From Pseudomonas shirazensis (GTDB lineage Bacteria > Pseudomonadota > Gammaproteobacteria > Pseudomonadales > Pseudomonadaceae): a DNA stretch of 64,000 nucleotides. The notes below the pieces were generated by a model. It did not search any database. It saw only the letters and a list, made by a program, of their open reading frames with translations, and was not told the DNA's origin. The first letter of the stretch is position 1, and each line of letters begins with the position of its first letter. Made by a program: the position numbers and the translations under genes. The stretch lies in assembly GCF_014268785.2 (NCBI RefSeq), contig NZ_JABWRD020000001.1, positions 695,001 to 759,000 of the forward strand, written 5' to 3'. Shown here piece after piece: positions 34,371 to 43,339 of the stretch.

Positions 34371-36605
34371 TTGGGAATCGATGGTCAGCAAAAGATGAAA
34401 TCAGATCAGGATAAGCACCCCGACCAGACGAACCCTCCGTTCCTGCTAGAGGGCGGGATTGTAAGCAGCCTGATCCAGACCATGGATTGGTCGTGCTCGC
34501 CCTTGGGCGCTCCCCGACAGTGGTCGTCCAGCCTGAAGACGCTGATGGCAACCATCTTGCCAGCCCAGGCGCAGATCGTGCTGTTCTGGGGGCCTGAATA
34601 TGTTGCGCTGTACAACGATGCCTACACACCCACGATTGGCGCCAAGCACCCGCTAGCACTGGGCCGCCCCGCTCAGGAAAACTGGACAGAGCTTTGGGAT
34701 GACCTCGAACCGCTGCTGAGCGGCGTGCGCAACACCGGGCAGACTTTTTCGGCGAAAGATCGGCCCTTTTACATCGAGCGTAGCGGCTATGGAGAGACGG
34801 CTTATTTCGATGTTTCCTATTCGGCAGTGCACGAGATCGACGGCACTGTCGGTGGCGTGCTGTGCATCGTCGCAGAGACGACCGAGCGGGTGCAGTTCGA
34901 GCGCCGGCAGAGTTTTCTGCTGGAGCTGGGGCAGGCCCTGCCGGAGCTGAACGAGCCGGAACAAATCGAGGCGTATGCCATTGAGCGGGTAGGCCAGCAA
35001 CTGGGCGCGGCGCGGGTATTTCTCGCCGAGGCGCAGGGCGATGACCTGCAGGTGCGGATTGCCCGCGACTGGGTCAATGGTGCGAGTTCCAGGATTGGTG
35101 AGCTGCGCTATGCGGACATTGCCGCGCAACTGCCCGAACAGCTGGGCCGCGGCTTTATCGTAAACGCTGCCGAGACTGCCAGCGTGTATGTGCCGGTGCT
35201 GCGCGGCAACAGGCTGGAGGCCATGCTTGGCGTCGAGTTTGCGCAACCGCACTTCGTCGACAAAGACCAGTGCCTGCTGCTCGAGGACACCGCCAAGCGG
35301 GTTTGGCAAGCGATCACCCATGCCCGCTCCGAACGGGCTTTGCGCGCCAGCAGCGCGCACCTTGAGGCGACCTTTGCCGAGCTGATGGCGCTCAACGAAT
35401 GCCTCGAAGAGCGCGTCTCGTCCATGCTCGCCGAACGCGAAGAAGCCAACCGGCAACTGCATGAAGCCAGCAAGATGGAGATGATTGGCCAGCTCACGGG
35501 CGGCATCGCTCATGATTTCAACAATATGCTCACACCGATCATTGCCTCGCTCGAGCTGATCCGTCGCCACCCTGAAGATGCCCAGCGTTCGGTGCGCTTG
35601 ATCGATGGCGCACTGCAGGCAGCCGACCGCGCGCGGATTCTGGTCGGGCGCCTGCTCAGTTTCGCTCGTCGGCAGACGCTCAAGCCACAGGCTGTTTGCC
35701 TGGCAACGCTGGTCGATGAGATGCACGAGTTGATCGCGCGCTCGCTGGGACCGACCATCGAAGTCGTGGTGCAGATCGATCCGCAGTTGCCCAATGTGCT
35801 GGTCGATCCGCATCACCTGGAGCTTGCCTTGCTCAACCTGGTGATCAACGCGCGCGACGCCATGAGCAATGGCGGGCGGGTGTATCTGGCCGCTGGGGTT
35901 GGCGAAGACGACCCGACCTGGCCTGAGAACGTGCATGGCCGGCAGGTCTGGCTGCAGGTGCGCGACAGCGGCTGCGGCATGAGTCAGGAAGTGCTGGGAC
36001 GTTGCTTTGAACCGTTCTATTCGACCAAGCAGGTCGGCAAAGGTACCGGGCTTGGCTTGCCCATGGTGCAGGGCCTGGCAGCCCAATCAGGCGGTGGCTT
36101 TGTCATCAAATCGCAGCCGGGACAGGGGACCCAGGCGACATTGTGGTTGCCGGTGAGTCGCGGTCAAGTCAGCGAACCGCTCGCCGAGGGCGCCGAGGAC
36201 ATCATGGCGCAGGGGCCGCTGCAAGTACTGCTGGTGGATGACGAGGACATCGTGCGTAACGCGACGGCTTTGCAATTGCGTGATCTGGGCTACCAGGTGG
36301 CTGAGGCAGCGAGCCCCGCCCAGGCGCGGCAGTTGCTGGCCGATGGGTTGGTGATGGATGTATTGGTGACCGACCAGATCATGGCCGATGAGACCGGTGC
36401 CGAGTTCGCTCAACGACTACGGCAGCGGCACCCACAGTTGCCGGTGTTGATCATTACCGGTTACGCCAATCTGACCCCGCGTGAGTTGAATGGCTTTGCT
36501 GTTCTGCGCAAGCCGTTTCGCCGGGCCGAACTGGCTGAGAGTCTGGCCCAGTTGCTCGCGCTCAACAGCCCACTGACGGAACCTCCTGAGGCAAGTACAG
36601 GGTAA
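34371..36605 (+). CDS. Hybrid sensor histidine kinase with C-terminal receiver domain
   Basis: 744 aa if the TTG at 34371 is used (GGAGG 10 nt upstream); an ATG at 34395 is the alternative and lacks a good ribosome-binding site. Order: N-terminal PAS-like region (LEGGIVSSLIQTMDWSCSPL...LWGPEYVALYNDAY, to about 190), GAF-like domain (about 195-345), coiled linker, HisKA with GGIAHDFNNMLTPI (phospho-His about 381), HATPase with LNLVINARDAM, DSGCGM and GTGLGLPMV, then a receiver (LLVDDED ... VTDQIM, Asp about 668; KPF). No transmembrane helix, so it is cytoplasmic. It overlaps the convergent kinase gene by 44 bp. The signal is unknown. Confidence 0.87.
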   Translation: MGIDGQQKMKSDQDKHPDQTNPPFLLEGGIVSSLIQTMDWSCSPLGAPRQWSSSLKTLMATILPAQAQIVLFWGPEYVALYNDAYTPTIGAKHPLALGRPAQENWTELWDDLEPLLSGVRNTGQTFSAKDRPFYIERSGYGETAYFDVSYSAVHEIDGTVGGVLCIVAETTERVQFERRQSFLLELGQALPELNEPEQIEAYAIERVGQQLGAARVFLAEAQGDDLQVRIARDWVNGASSRIGELRYADIAAQLPEQLGRGFIVNAAETASVYVPVLRGNRLEAMLGVEFAQPHFVDKDQCLLLEDTAKRVWQAITHARSERALRASSAHLEATFAELMALNECLEERVSSMLAEREEANRQLHEASKMEMIGQLTGGIAHDFNNMLTPIIASLELIRRHPEDAQRSVRLIDGALQAADRARILVGRLLSFARRQTLKPQAVCLATLVDEMHELIARSLGPTIEVVVQIDPQLPNVLVDPHHLELALLNLVINARDAMSNGGRVYLAAGVGEDDPTWPENVHGRQVWLQVRDSGCGMSQEVLGRCFEPFYSTKQVGKGTGLGLPMVQGLAAQSGGGFVIKSQPGQGTQATLWLPVSRGQVSEPLAEGAEDIMAQGPLQVLLVDDEDIVRNATALQLRDLGYQVAEAASPAQARQLLADGLVMDVLVTDQIMADETGAEFAQRLRQRHPQLPVLIITGYANLTPRELNGFAVLRKPFRRAELAESLAQLLALNSPLTEPPEASTG

Positions 36606-38346
36606 ACGTGGTGCCCTGGCCAGGTCGGCTGATCACCTGCACATCGCCGCCCGACTGCTTGGCGAAGCCAAATACCTGCGACAAGCCCAGGCCGGTGCCT
36701 TCACCGGCCGGCTTGGTGGTGAAGAAGGGGTCAAAAATCCGCTCCAGCAGCTCTGGCGCAATACCCGTGCCATTGTCGAACACCGAAATCGCGGCAAACG
36801 CCCCCGCCTGCAGATGATCACCCGGTTGCGCAGGCATGCTCTGGTTGGCGTCCAGCCGCAGCACCAGCGTGCCCACTGCACTCAACGCATCACGGCCGTT
36901 GATCATCAGGTTGAGCACTGCCGTCTCCAGCTGGCCTGGGTCAGCGTGGACAAAACACGGCGTCTGGGGCAGTTCCAGTACCACGTTGACCCGCGCACCG
37001 GTGGCGGTATCGAGCATGTCGGCCATGGCTTGCAGGCGGTGGCCAACCTCGAATATCTGCGGGCTGAGCGCTTGGCGCCGGGCAAAGGCGAGCAGCTGGC
37101 CGGTCAGTTTCGAGCCACGCTCAACCGTCTCGATCATGGTTTGCAGATAGCGCTGGCGGCGGCTGTCTTCCAGGTCGGGACGTTTCAGGAAGTGCAGCGA
37201 CGAGCGAATGATGGTCAGTAGATTATTGAAGTCGTGCGCCACGCCTCCGGTCAGCTGGCCGATGGCTTCGAGCTTTTGCGACTGGCGCAGGACTGCTTCG
37301 GTTTGCAGCAATTGCTCGGTGCGCTCTTCGACACGCTGTTCCAGGCTGGCATTGAGTGCTTCGAGGGCGGCGGCGCTGGCGCGCACCTCGGCAACGGCCT
37401 GGACCCGCTGGATATGCGCCCAGCAGCGCTCGGTGACTTCGCTGATGAGCCCCTGCTCGTAAGCCGTCCAGTGGCGCGGTTGGCGGTCATGGATGGCCAT
37501 CAGTGCGGTCAGCCGACCGTCCTTGATCAGCGGCATGCAGATGGTCGCAGTGATGCCAATGGCCTGGAATGTCGCGGCCTCATGTGGCAGCAGTTGGCTG
37601 AGGTTGTCGTCGATCACCAACGCCCGACCGGCGCGCAGCTGGCTGACCGCCATGCTGCCGAAATCAGCCAGCCGATAGTGGCCCACCAACCGTGGTGAGC
37701 CGGTCGCGACGGCATCGCCGCAAATGGTGAAACCGTCCTGATCTGCGTCCATGACGGCGTAGGCACAGCTGGACAGGCCGAGATGTCCGACCAGTAGACG
37801 GGTGGTGGTGGCCATGATCAGGTCAGGCTCGGTGGCGTCGGCCAAGGAACGGCTCAGACCGTCGAGAAAATTCAGGCGCTGATTGGCGACCACTGTCGCG
37901 GTGGTCTCAGTGACCGTATCGAGCATGCCGACCAATTCGCCATTGTGGTCGCGGATCGGGCTGTAGCAGAACGTGAAATAAGCGCGTTCGGTACCGCGCT
38001 GGCGATCAATCAGCAGTGGAAAGTTATCGATGAACACCGCTTCGCCGGCAAGGGCGCGCTCGGCAAGTACTCCGATGTCGCTCCACGCCTCCTGCCAGAC
38101 TTCGCTGAAGGGAATGCCCAAGGCCAGTGGTTTGCCGCCCAGGATATCGCTGAAGGCATCGTTGTGCAGAGTGAGCATCTGCTCGCCCCATAGCACTGCC
38201 TGAGCGAACCGTGAGTTAAGGCACAGCGACAGGGTGGTCTTGAGCACGTCGGGCCAGCTTTCCATAGGCCCGAGCGCAGTTTCCGCCCAATCGTGGGCGC
38301 GGATGCGTTCGGCCATCAATCCGCCGCCTTCCAGCCATTTAGCCAT
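36562..38346 (-). CDS. Cytoplasmic sensor histidine kinase (PAS-like/GAF/HisKA/HATPase)
   Basis: 594 aa from the ATG at 38346; a GTG at 38430 is in frame and would overlap the lacI-type gene by 8 bp. The N-terminus (LEGGGLMAERIRAHDWAETA ... VLWGEQMLTLHNDAFSD) parallels that of the neighbouring hybrid kinase. A GAF domain (about 165-315) follows, then a coiled helix. HisKA has GGVAHDFNNLLTII (phospho-His about 371). HATPase has LNLMINGRDAL, DNGTGI and GTGLGLSQVFGFAK. No receiver and no transmembrane segment. The 3' ends of the two kinase genes overlap by 44 bp. A shared response regulator is not in the window. Confidence 0.87.
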   Translation of the reverse strand: MAKWLEGGGLMAERIRAHDWAETALGPMESWPDVLKTTLSLCLNSRFAQAVLWGEQMLTLHNDAFSDILGGKPLALGIPFSEVWQEAWSDIGVLAERALAGEAVFIDNFPLLIDRQRGTERAYFTFCYSPIRDHNGELVGMLDTVTETTATVVANQRLNFLDGLSRSLADATEPDLIMATTTRLLVGHLGLSSCAYAVMDADQDGFTICGDAVATGSPRLVGHYRLADFGSMAVSQLRAGRALVIDDNLSQLLPHEAATFQAIGITATICMPLIKDGRLTALMAIHDRQPRHWTAYEQGLISEVTERCWAHIQRVQAVAEVRASAAALEALNASLEQRVEERTEQLLQTEAVLRQSQKLEAIGQLTGGVAHDFNNLLTIIRSSLHFLKRPDLEDSRRQRYLQTMIETVERGSKLTGQLLAFARRQALSPQIFEVGHRLQAMADMLDTATGARVNVVLELPQTPCFVHADPGQLETAVLNLMINGRDALSAVGTLVLRLDANQSMPAQPGDHLQAGAFAAISVFDNGTGIAPELLERIFDPFFTTKPAGEGTGLGLSQVFGFAKQSGGDVQVISRPGQGTTFTLYLPQEVPSVGC

Positions 38347-38422
38347 TGCTAGGTCGATCCGTTTGCAGGGAGCACAAGGGTGCCCGGTGGCAGGGCTGAT
38401 TGCGAGCGCTTTATGCGGGATG

Positions 38423-39469
38423 TCAGGCACTTTCGCGCGCGATCAGCTCGCAGTGCAACAGGTTCAGCCGCGGCACATCGCCATCCACGGCGATTGCTCC
38501 CAGGTGCTGCAGGACGCGCAGCGCCGCGATCTCGCCGATCTCCCGCGAGGGCGGGCGCAAGGTGGTCAGGCTTGGCAGCAGCAAATCAGCAAAGGCGTAG
38601 TCACCAAAGCCCATGATGGCCATGTCTTCGGGCAGCTTCAGGCCGGCGCGCTGGCCGGCGAGCACCGCGCCGGCGGCCAAGTTGTCGTTGGCAAAGATGA
38701 TCGCATCCGGGCGCGGCTCGCGGCGGATCAAGGCCTGCATCGCCTGCTTGCCCGCCTCGAACGGAGCGCTGTCCGCCGTCGGCACGAAGAACCACGGCTC
38801 CAGCCCGGCATCGCGCAAGGTTTGCGCATAACCATCGCGCCGTTGCAGCGCACTGAAGTCGCCGGCCGCGCTGTTCTGCACGAAGGCGATGCGCCGGTGG
38901 CCCTTGTCGAGCAGATAGCGGCAGGCCTGCACGCCGACCTCGAAGTGCAGAAAACCTACCTGCAATGGCTCCCGCTCGGGACAGTAGTCCCAGATTTCCA
39001 CGACCGGTACATCGGCCTCTGCCAGCATCTTCTCGGTGGCCGGGCTGTGAAACTGGCTGGTGACCACCAGTGCCGCCGGCGACCAACCGAGAAACGCGCG
39101 CACTGCGCTTTCTTCCTGTTCTTCGCTGAAATAGCTCGACGCCAGCAGCAACTGATAACCGTGCTTGATCAGGGTGTCGCTGAAGGCCTGGATGGTCTGG
39201 GCAAAGATCGGCCCGGAGATGTTTGGGATGACCATACCGACGATACGCCCGCGTGCCGAAGCCAGCCCGCCGGCTACCAGATTGGGCACATAGCCCAAGG
39301 CTTCGACCACGGCCTTGATGCGCTCACGCAGGGGCGGCGAAACCTGCTCGGGTTGATTGAAGTAGCGAGACACGCTGATCGATGAGACGCCGGCCTCGCG
39401 CGCCACTTGGGCGAGGGTGACGCGGCCCGCACCGCGGCGCTTACGAGGGGTGTCCTTGAGCTGGCTCAC
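38423..39469 (-). CDS. LacI/GalR-family transcriptional repressor
   Basis: 348 aa. The HTH and hinge are typical: VTLAQVAREAGVSSISVSRYFN, ALGYVPNLVAGGLAS. The effector domain is of the GntR (gluconate repressor) branch (GRIVGMVIPNISGPIFAQTI, IIFANDNLAAGAVLAG). Two LacI-type palindromes lie within its upstream region, at about 30 bp and 132-145 bp from the start, the second next to the divergent TonB-receptor gene. It therefore very likely represses itself and the TonB/monooxygenase cluster. The ligand is unknown. The target genes are not typical for a sugar repressor. Confidence 0.93.
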   Translation of the reverse strand: MSQLKDTPRKRRGAGRVTLAQVAREAGVSSISVSRYFNQPEQVSPPLRERIKAVVEALGYVPNLVAGGLASARGRIVGMVIPNISGPIFAQTIQAFSDTLIKHGYQLLLASSYFSEEQEESAVRAFLGWSPAALVVTSQFHSPATEKMLAEADVPVVEIWDYCPEREPLQVGFLHFEVGVQACRYLLDKGHRRIAFVQNSAAGDFSALQRRDGYAQTLRDAGLEPWFFVPTADSAPFEAGKQAMQALIRREPRPDAIIFANDNLAAGAVLAGQRAGLKLPEDMAIMGFGDYAFADLLLPSLTTLRPPSREIGEIAALRVLQHLGAIAVDGDVPRLNLLHCELIARESA

Positions 39470-39498
39470 AGGGGCATCTCGAATGAATGAGCGCCGAT

Positions 39499-39510
39499 GT
39501 TAGCGCTAAC
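39499..39510. promoter_or_regulatory. LacI-type operator, copy 1 (lacI proximal)
   Basis: GTTAGCGCTAAC is a perfect 12-bp palindrome with the central CG typical of LacI-family sites, centred at 39504.5 and 30 bp upstream of the repressor start. Suggests autoregulation. Confidence 0.75.
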
Positions 39511-39600
39511 CCAGGCATGCTGCGCAAATAGCTTTATGGAATAAGAAAAGTTTTTTTAAGTATTTGACCTGCTAAGCGACGGGCTTGGATACTCGGTCCA

Positions 39601-39614
39601 TGTTAGCGCTAACA
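39601..39614. promoter_or_regulatory. LacI-type operator, copy 2 (TonB-receptor proximal)
   Basis: TGTTAGCGCTAACA is a perfect 14-bp palindrome sharing the 12-bp core of copy 1, centred at 39607.5. It lies 97 bp upstream of the receptor ATG. The centre-to-centre distance of 103 bp is close to ten helical turns, so a repressor tetramer could loop the DNA. Confidence 0.8.
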
Positions 39615-39710
39615 CAGCGCTGCTGTTGGCCACCGACTGCCACTCGCACGAGCGAGACCAGACATCGACAGCACTTCAATTCAGTCTGGTCTTTCAGGGC
39701 AGTGAGCATC

Positions 39711-41942
39711 ATGCAGACACATCACATCCGTGGCGCGATGAATCGCGCCAACCGTTTCCCGGGCCGTTCACCACTGGCAACAGCCGTGCTGCTGGTAGCC
39801 ATTGGCCAGTCGGCCCACGCCGCCGCTGACGACCAGCAGAGCCCGCAGGCTACTGCGCTGAGCGCCGTCACCGTGACCGCTACACGCCGCGAGGCGAGCC
39901 TGCAGGAAGTGCCGGTTGCGGTCTCGGTGGTGCAGGGCGAACAGCTCGAACGCGATAACCGCAACAGCGTCGCCAGCATCGTCCAGCAGGTGCCGACCCT
40001 CAACTACCGCGCGGGTGCGTCGAACAAGGACACCTCTCTGTTCATCCGTGGCGTCGGCACTATCTCGACCTCACCAGGCGTCGAGCCGACCGTAGCTACG
40101 GTGGTCGACGGCGTGGTGTTTGGCCGACCAGGCCAATCCACCCTCGATCTGCTTGATCTGGAACGCATCGAAGTGCTGCGCGGCCCGCAGGGCACGCTGT
40201 TCGGCAAAAACGCCTCCGCCGGCGTGCTCAACGTGGTCAGCAAAGCCATCCCCGAGCAGACCCAAGGCTATGTCGACTATTCGCACTTTGGCGGTGGCGA
40301 CGAAAACCGTCTGCGCTTTGGCCTCGGTGGCCGCTTGAACGAGCAGCTCAAAGGTTCGTTGAGCACGCTGTGGGCCGACTATGACGGCAACGTGGAGAAC
40401 CTCGCCAATGGCCATGATGTAAATGGCTATGAGCGCAAAGGCCTGCGCGGCAAGCTTGAATTCGAACCCAGCGATGAGCTGCGCCTGACCCTGATCGGCG
40501 ACTACATGAAGGGTGAGGACACCTTGCCCAGTGGCGTCGTCACCCAGGCCAGCACGGCCTTTCGCAACCAGCTGGGCGCGGTCCGGCCGAGCGCGCACAA
40601 CCGCGACATCAGAAGTGATTTCAAGACCCACGTCGAGGACGAAAACCAGGGCTTCTCGGCCCAGCTTGACTGGCAACTGGGGGATTACACCCTGACCTCG
40701 ATCAGCGCCTGGCGCGGTTGGGACAACACCCAGTATCAGGACGGTGACCGCCGTGCGCTGCTGCCGCTGACCGCCTCCCATGACAAAGGCACTGTCGACT
40801 ACGACCAGTACAGCCAGGAGTTTCGCCTGACCTCGCCCAAGGGCCAGTTCAACGAGTACGTGCTGGGCGCGTTCTACATGCATGGCACATCGCAGGAAAC
40901 CTACCAGCGGCTGTCGGTCAACGGCGGCGTAGCCAACAGTGGCCGCGCCGACTATTCGACCACCAATGACAGCGTCGCCCTGTTCGGTGAAAACACCTTC
41001 AACTTCACCGATGATTTGCGGGCCATCTTCGGCCTGCGCTGGACCCACGATGACCTCGAATACGATCACCGCCGGGTGTCCACCTCGCCGACCTCGGTGA
41101 CCGGCATCCAGCCCTCGACTGCCAGTCAGGGCTCGGTCGATGAAGACGGTTGGAGCGGCCGCACTGGCCTGCAATATGACTTCAACGACAACCTGACCGG
41201 CTACGTGACCTATTCACGTGGTTACAAGGGGCCGGCCTACAACGTGTTCTTCAACATGCAGCCGCGCGATACCGGTGCACTCAAGCCAGAAACCTCCGAC
41301 GCTTACGAGATCGGCCTCAAGAGCACTGCGCTGGACAACCGCCTGGTGGCCAACCTGGCGCTGTTCCATACCGACTACGACGACTACCAGGCCAACTTCT
41401 TCGACACCGTGGCCAACCAGGTGGTCACCCGCCTGGTCAACGCCGGCAAGGTCAAGACCCAGGGCGTCGAGCTGGATGCCAGCTTCCAGGTCACCTCGCA
41501 GCTGAAACTGTCCGCCGCAGCGGCCTATACCAAAGCCCGCGTCGACCACTTCAACTGCCCAGCGGGCGCGGCTGCCAGCTGCGACATCGACGGCGGCCGC
41601 CTGCCGTTCACCCCGGACTGGAAGACCTACCTGCGCGCCGACTATGTGATCCCGCTGGACAACGGCCTGGATATCGAGTTGGCCAGTGACTACAGCTGGC
41701 AGGACTCGGTGCAGTTCAGCCTCGACCAGAACCCCGACACCGTACAGGGTGCCTACGGCATCTGGAACGCCAGTGTTGCCCTGGCCGATTACAACGAGGG
41801 CTGGCGGGTCGCACTGCTGGGCAAGAACCTCGGCGACAAGTCTTACGCACAGATGCTCTCCAGCGGCGGCGACTACATCTATCGCTCGGTGCCGCGCGAT
41901 GACGGCCGCTACTTCGGCGTGCAACTGCGCAAGGACTTCTAA
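39711..41942 (+). CDS. TonB-dependent outer-membrane receptor
   Basis: 743 aa from the ATG at 39711; an ATG at 39738 is a close alternative and 39585 is too far upstream. A signal peptide is visible (VLLVAIGQSAHAAAD). No conventional CCA-finding motif was sought for TonB-box, but SAVTVTATRRE after the signal is a normal TonB-box region. The plug domain (about 60-180) has VPVAVSVVQGEQL and LERIEVLRGPQGTLFGKNASAG. The 22-strand barrel ends in Phe (VQLRKDF). The IRGVGT/PTVATVVDGV form is typical of receptors for non-siderophore organic compounds. First gene of an operon with an LLM monooxygenase, aldo/keto reductase and SsuA-like protein. Repressed, by inference, by the adjacent LacI protein. 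Confidence 0.92.
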   Translation: MQTHHIRGAMNRANRFPGRSPLATAVLLVAIGQSAHAAADDQQSPQATALSAVTVTATRREASLQEVPVAVSVVQGEQLERDNRNSVASIVQQVPTLNYRAGASNKDTSLFIRGVGTISTSPGVEPTVATVVDGVVFGRPGQSTLDLLDLERIEVLRGPQGTLFGKNASAGVLNVVSKAIPEQTQGYVDYSHFGGGDENRLRFGLGGRLNEQLKGSLSTLWADYDGNVENLANGHDVNGYERKGLRGKLEFEPSDELRLTLIGDYMKGEDTLPSGVVTQASTAFRNQLGAVRPSAHNRDIRSDFKTHVEDENQGFSAQLDWQLGDYTLTSISAWRGWDNTQYQDGDRRALLPLTASHDKGTVDYDQYSQEFRLTSPKGQFNEYVLGAFYMHGTSQETYQRLSVNGGVANSGRADYSTTNDSVALFGENTFNFTDDLRAIFGLRWTHDDLEYDHRRVSTSPTSVTGIQPSTASQGSVDEDGWSGRTGLQYDFNDNLTGYVTYSRGYKGPAYNVFFNMQPRDTGALKPETSDAYEIGLKSTALDNRLVANLALFHTDYDDYQANFFDTVANQVVTRLVNAGKVKTQGVELDASFQVTSQLKLSAAAAYTKARVDHFNCPAGAAASCDIDGGRLPFTPDWKTYLRADYVIPLDNGLDIELASDYSWQDSVQFSLDQNPDTVQGAYGIWNASVALADYNEGWRVALLGKNLGDKSYAQMLSSGGDYIYRSVPRDDGRYFGVQLRKDF

Positions 41943-41995
41943 CCGAGCGGCCCGTCCTGTGGCCGCCTCTTTGCACCGATCAGCGAGTAACTCCG

Positions 41996-43339
41996 ATGAG
42001 TACAGCACCCCGTCAACTCAGCCTCGGCGCCTTCATCATGGCCACCGGGCACCACGTCGCCGCCTGGCGTCATCCAGACGTGCCGGCTGATCCGCTGGAT
42101 TTCGCCACCTACCGGCGCGTAGCTCAGGCCGCCGAGGCGGCCTGCTTCGACGCACTGTTCGTCGCCGACAGCGTGGCCGCGCCGAGTGATGCCCTAGCCA
42201 GCCACAGCGCACGCTCGGTGTACTTCGAGCCACTGACATTGCTGTCAGCACTCAGCGCAGTTACCGAGCGCATCGGCCTGATCGCCACGGCCACCACCAG
42301 CTACAACGAGCCGTACCATGTGGCGCGCAAGTTTGCCTCGCTCGATCACTTGTCCGCCGGCCGCGCCGGCTGGAACCTGGTCACTTCGGATGCCGCCGCC
42401 GAGGCTGGCAATTTTGGCCGCAGTGCGCACATCCCGCATGGCGAACGCTATGCCCGCGCTCGCGAGTTTCAGCTGGTGGTGCAGGGCCTGTGGGACAGCT
42501 GGGCGGATGATGCGTTTGTCCGCGACAAGGCCAGTGGCGTGTTCCATCACGCCGATGGCGTGCGTGCCCTTGAGCATGTTGGCAAGCACTTTCGCGTCAA
42601 AGGCCCGCTCAATGTTGCTCGCACGCCGCAGGGCAGGCCGGTGCTGGTGCAGGCCGGTTCGTCCGAGGCCGGACGCGAGCTGGCGGCCGAAACTGCCGAA
42701 GTGGTATTTACCGCGCAGCCTTCACTGGCCAGGGCGCAAGCATTTTATGCCGACCTCAAGGGCCGCTTGGCGCGCTACGGGCGCGAGCCGGATGCGCTGA
42801 AGATCATGCCCGGCGTGTTTATCGTAGTGGGGCAGAGCGAGGCCGAGGCGCAGGACAAGGCCGAGCAGTTTCAGGCGCTGGTCGACCCCCGGGTAGGCGT
42901 GGCCTTGCTCGGGCGCATGCTCGGTAACTTCGACCTGTCCGGCTACCCGCTGGACGGCCCGTTGCCTGACCTGCCACCGACCGAAGACGGCCAGCGCAGC
43001 CGCCAGCAGTTGCTCACCGAGCTGGCCGGCAGCGAACAGCTGACCCTGGCCCAGCTTGGCCAGCGCATCGCCGGTGGCCGCGGCCACTACAGCCTGATCG
43101 GCACGCCGACGCATATCGCCGATGAGCTGCAGGCCTGGTTCGAAGGCGCCGCCGCCGACGGTTTCAACGTGCTGGTGCCGCACTTGCCGCAGGGCCTGGA
43201 AGACCTCGCCCGCTGGGTCGTGCCTGAGCTGCAGCGCCGTGGGCTGTTCCGCCGTGAATACCAGGGCCGCACCCTGCGTGAGCATCTGGGCTTGCAGGTG
43301 CCGGCCAATCCCTTCTTTGCCAAACGAGGTCAACCATGA
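41996..43339 (+). CDS. LLM-class flavin-dependent monooxygenase (NtaA/SnaA/DszA/SoxA family)
   Basis: 447 aa. Bacterial luciferase-like TIM barrel, with the NtaA/DszA subgroup signatures LGAFIMATGHHVAAWRHP, FFV-like ADSVA, LSAVTERIGLIATATTSYNEPYHVARKFASLDHLSAGRAGWNLVTS, and QAGSSEAGRELAAETAEVVFTAQ. It uses FMNH2 made by a separate reductase to oxidise C-S or C-N bonds (e.g. DszA, NtaA, EmoA). It lies 53 bp after the TonB receptor and overlaps the AKR gene by 4 bp. With an SsuA-like protein in the operon, an organosulfur substrate is plausible; this is inference. Confidence 0.9.
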   Translation: MSTAPRQLSLGAFIMATGHHVAAWRHPDVPADPLDFATYRRVAQAAEAACFDALFVADSVAAPSDALASHSARSVYFEPLTLLSALSAVTERIGLIATATTSYNEPYHVARKFASLDHLSAGRAGWNLVTSDAAAEAGNFGRSAHIPHGERYARAREFQLVVQGLWDSWADDAFVRDKASGVFHHADGVRALEHVGKHFRVKGPLNVARTPQGRPVLVQAGSSEAGRELAAETAEVVFTAQPSLARAQAFYADLKGRLARYGREPDALKIMPGVFIVVGQSEAEAQDKAEQFQALVDPRVGVALLGRMLGNFDLSGYPLDGPLPDLPPTEDGQRSRQQLLTELAGSEQLTLAQLGQRIAGGRGHYSLIGTPTHIADELQAWFEGAAADGFNVLVPHLPQGLEDLARWVVPELQRRGLFRREYQGRTLREHLGLQVPANPFFAKRGQP

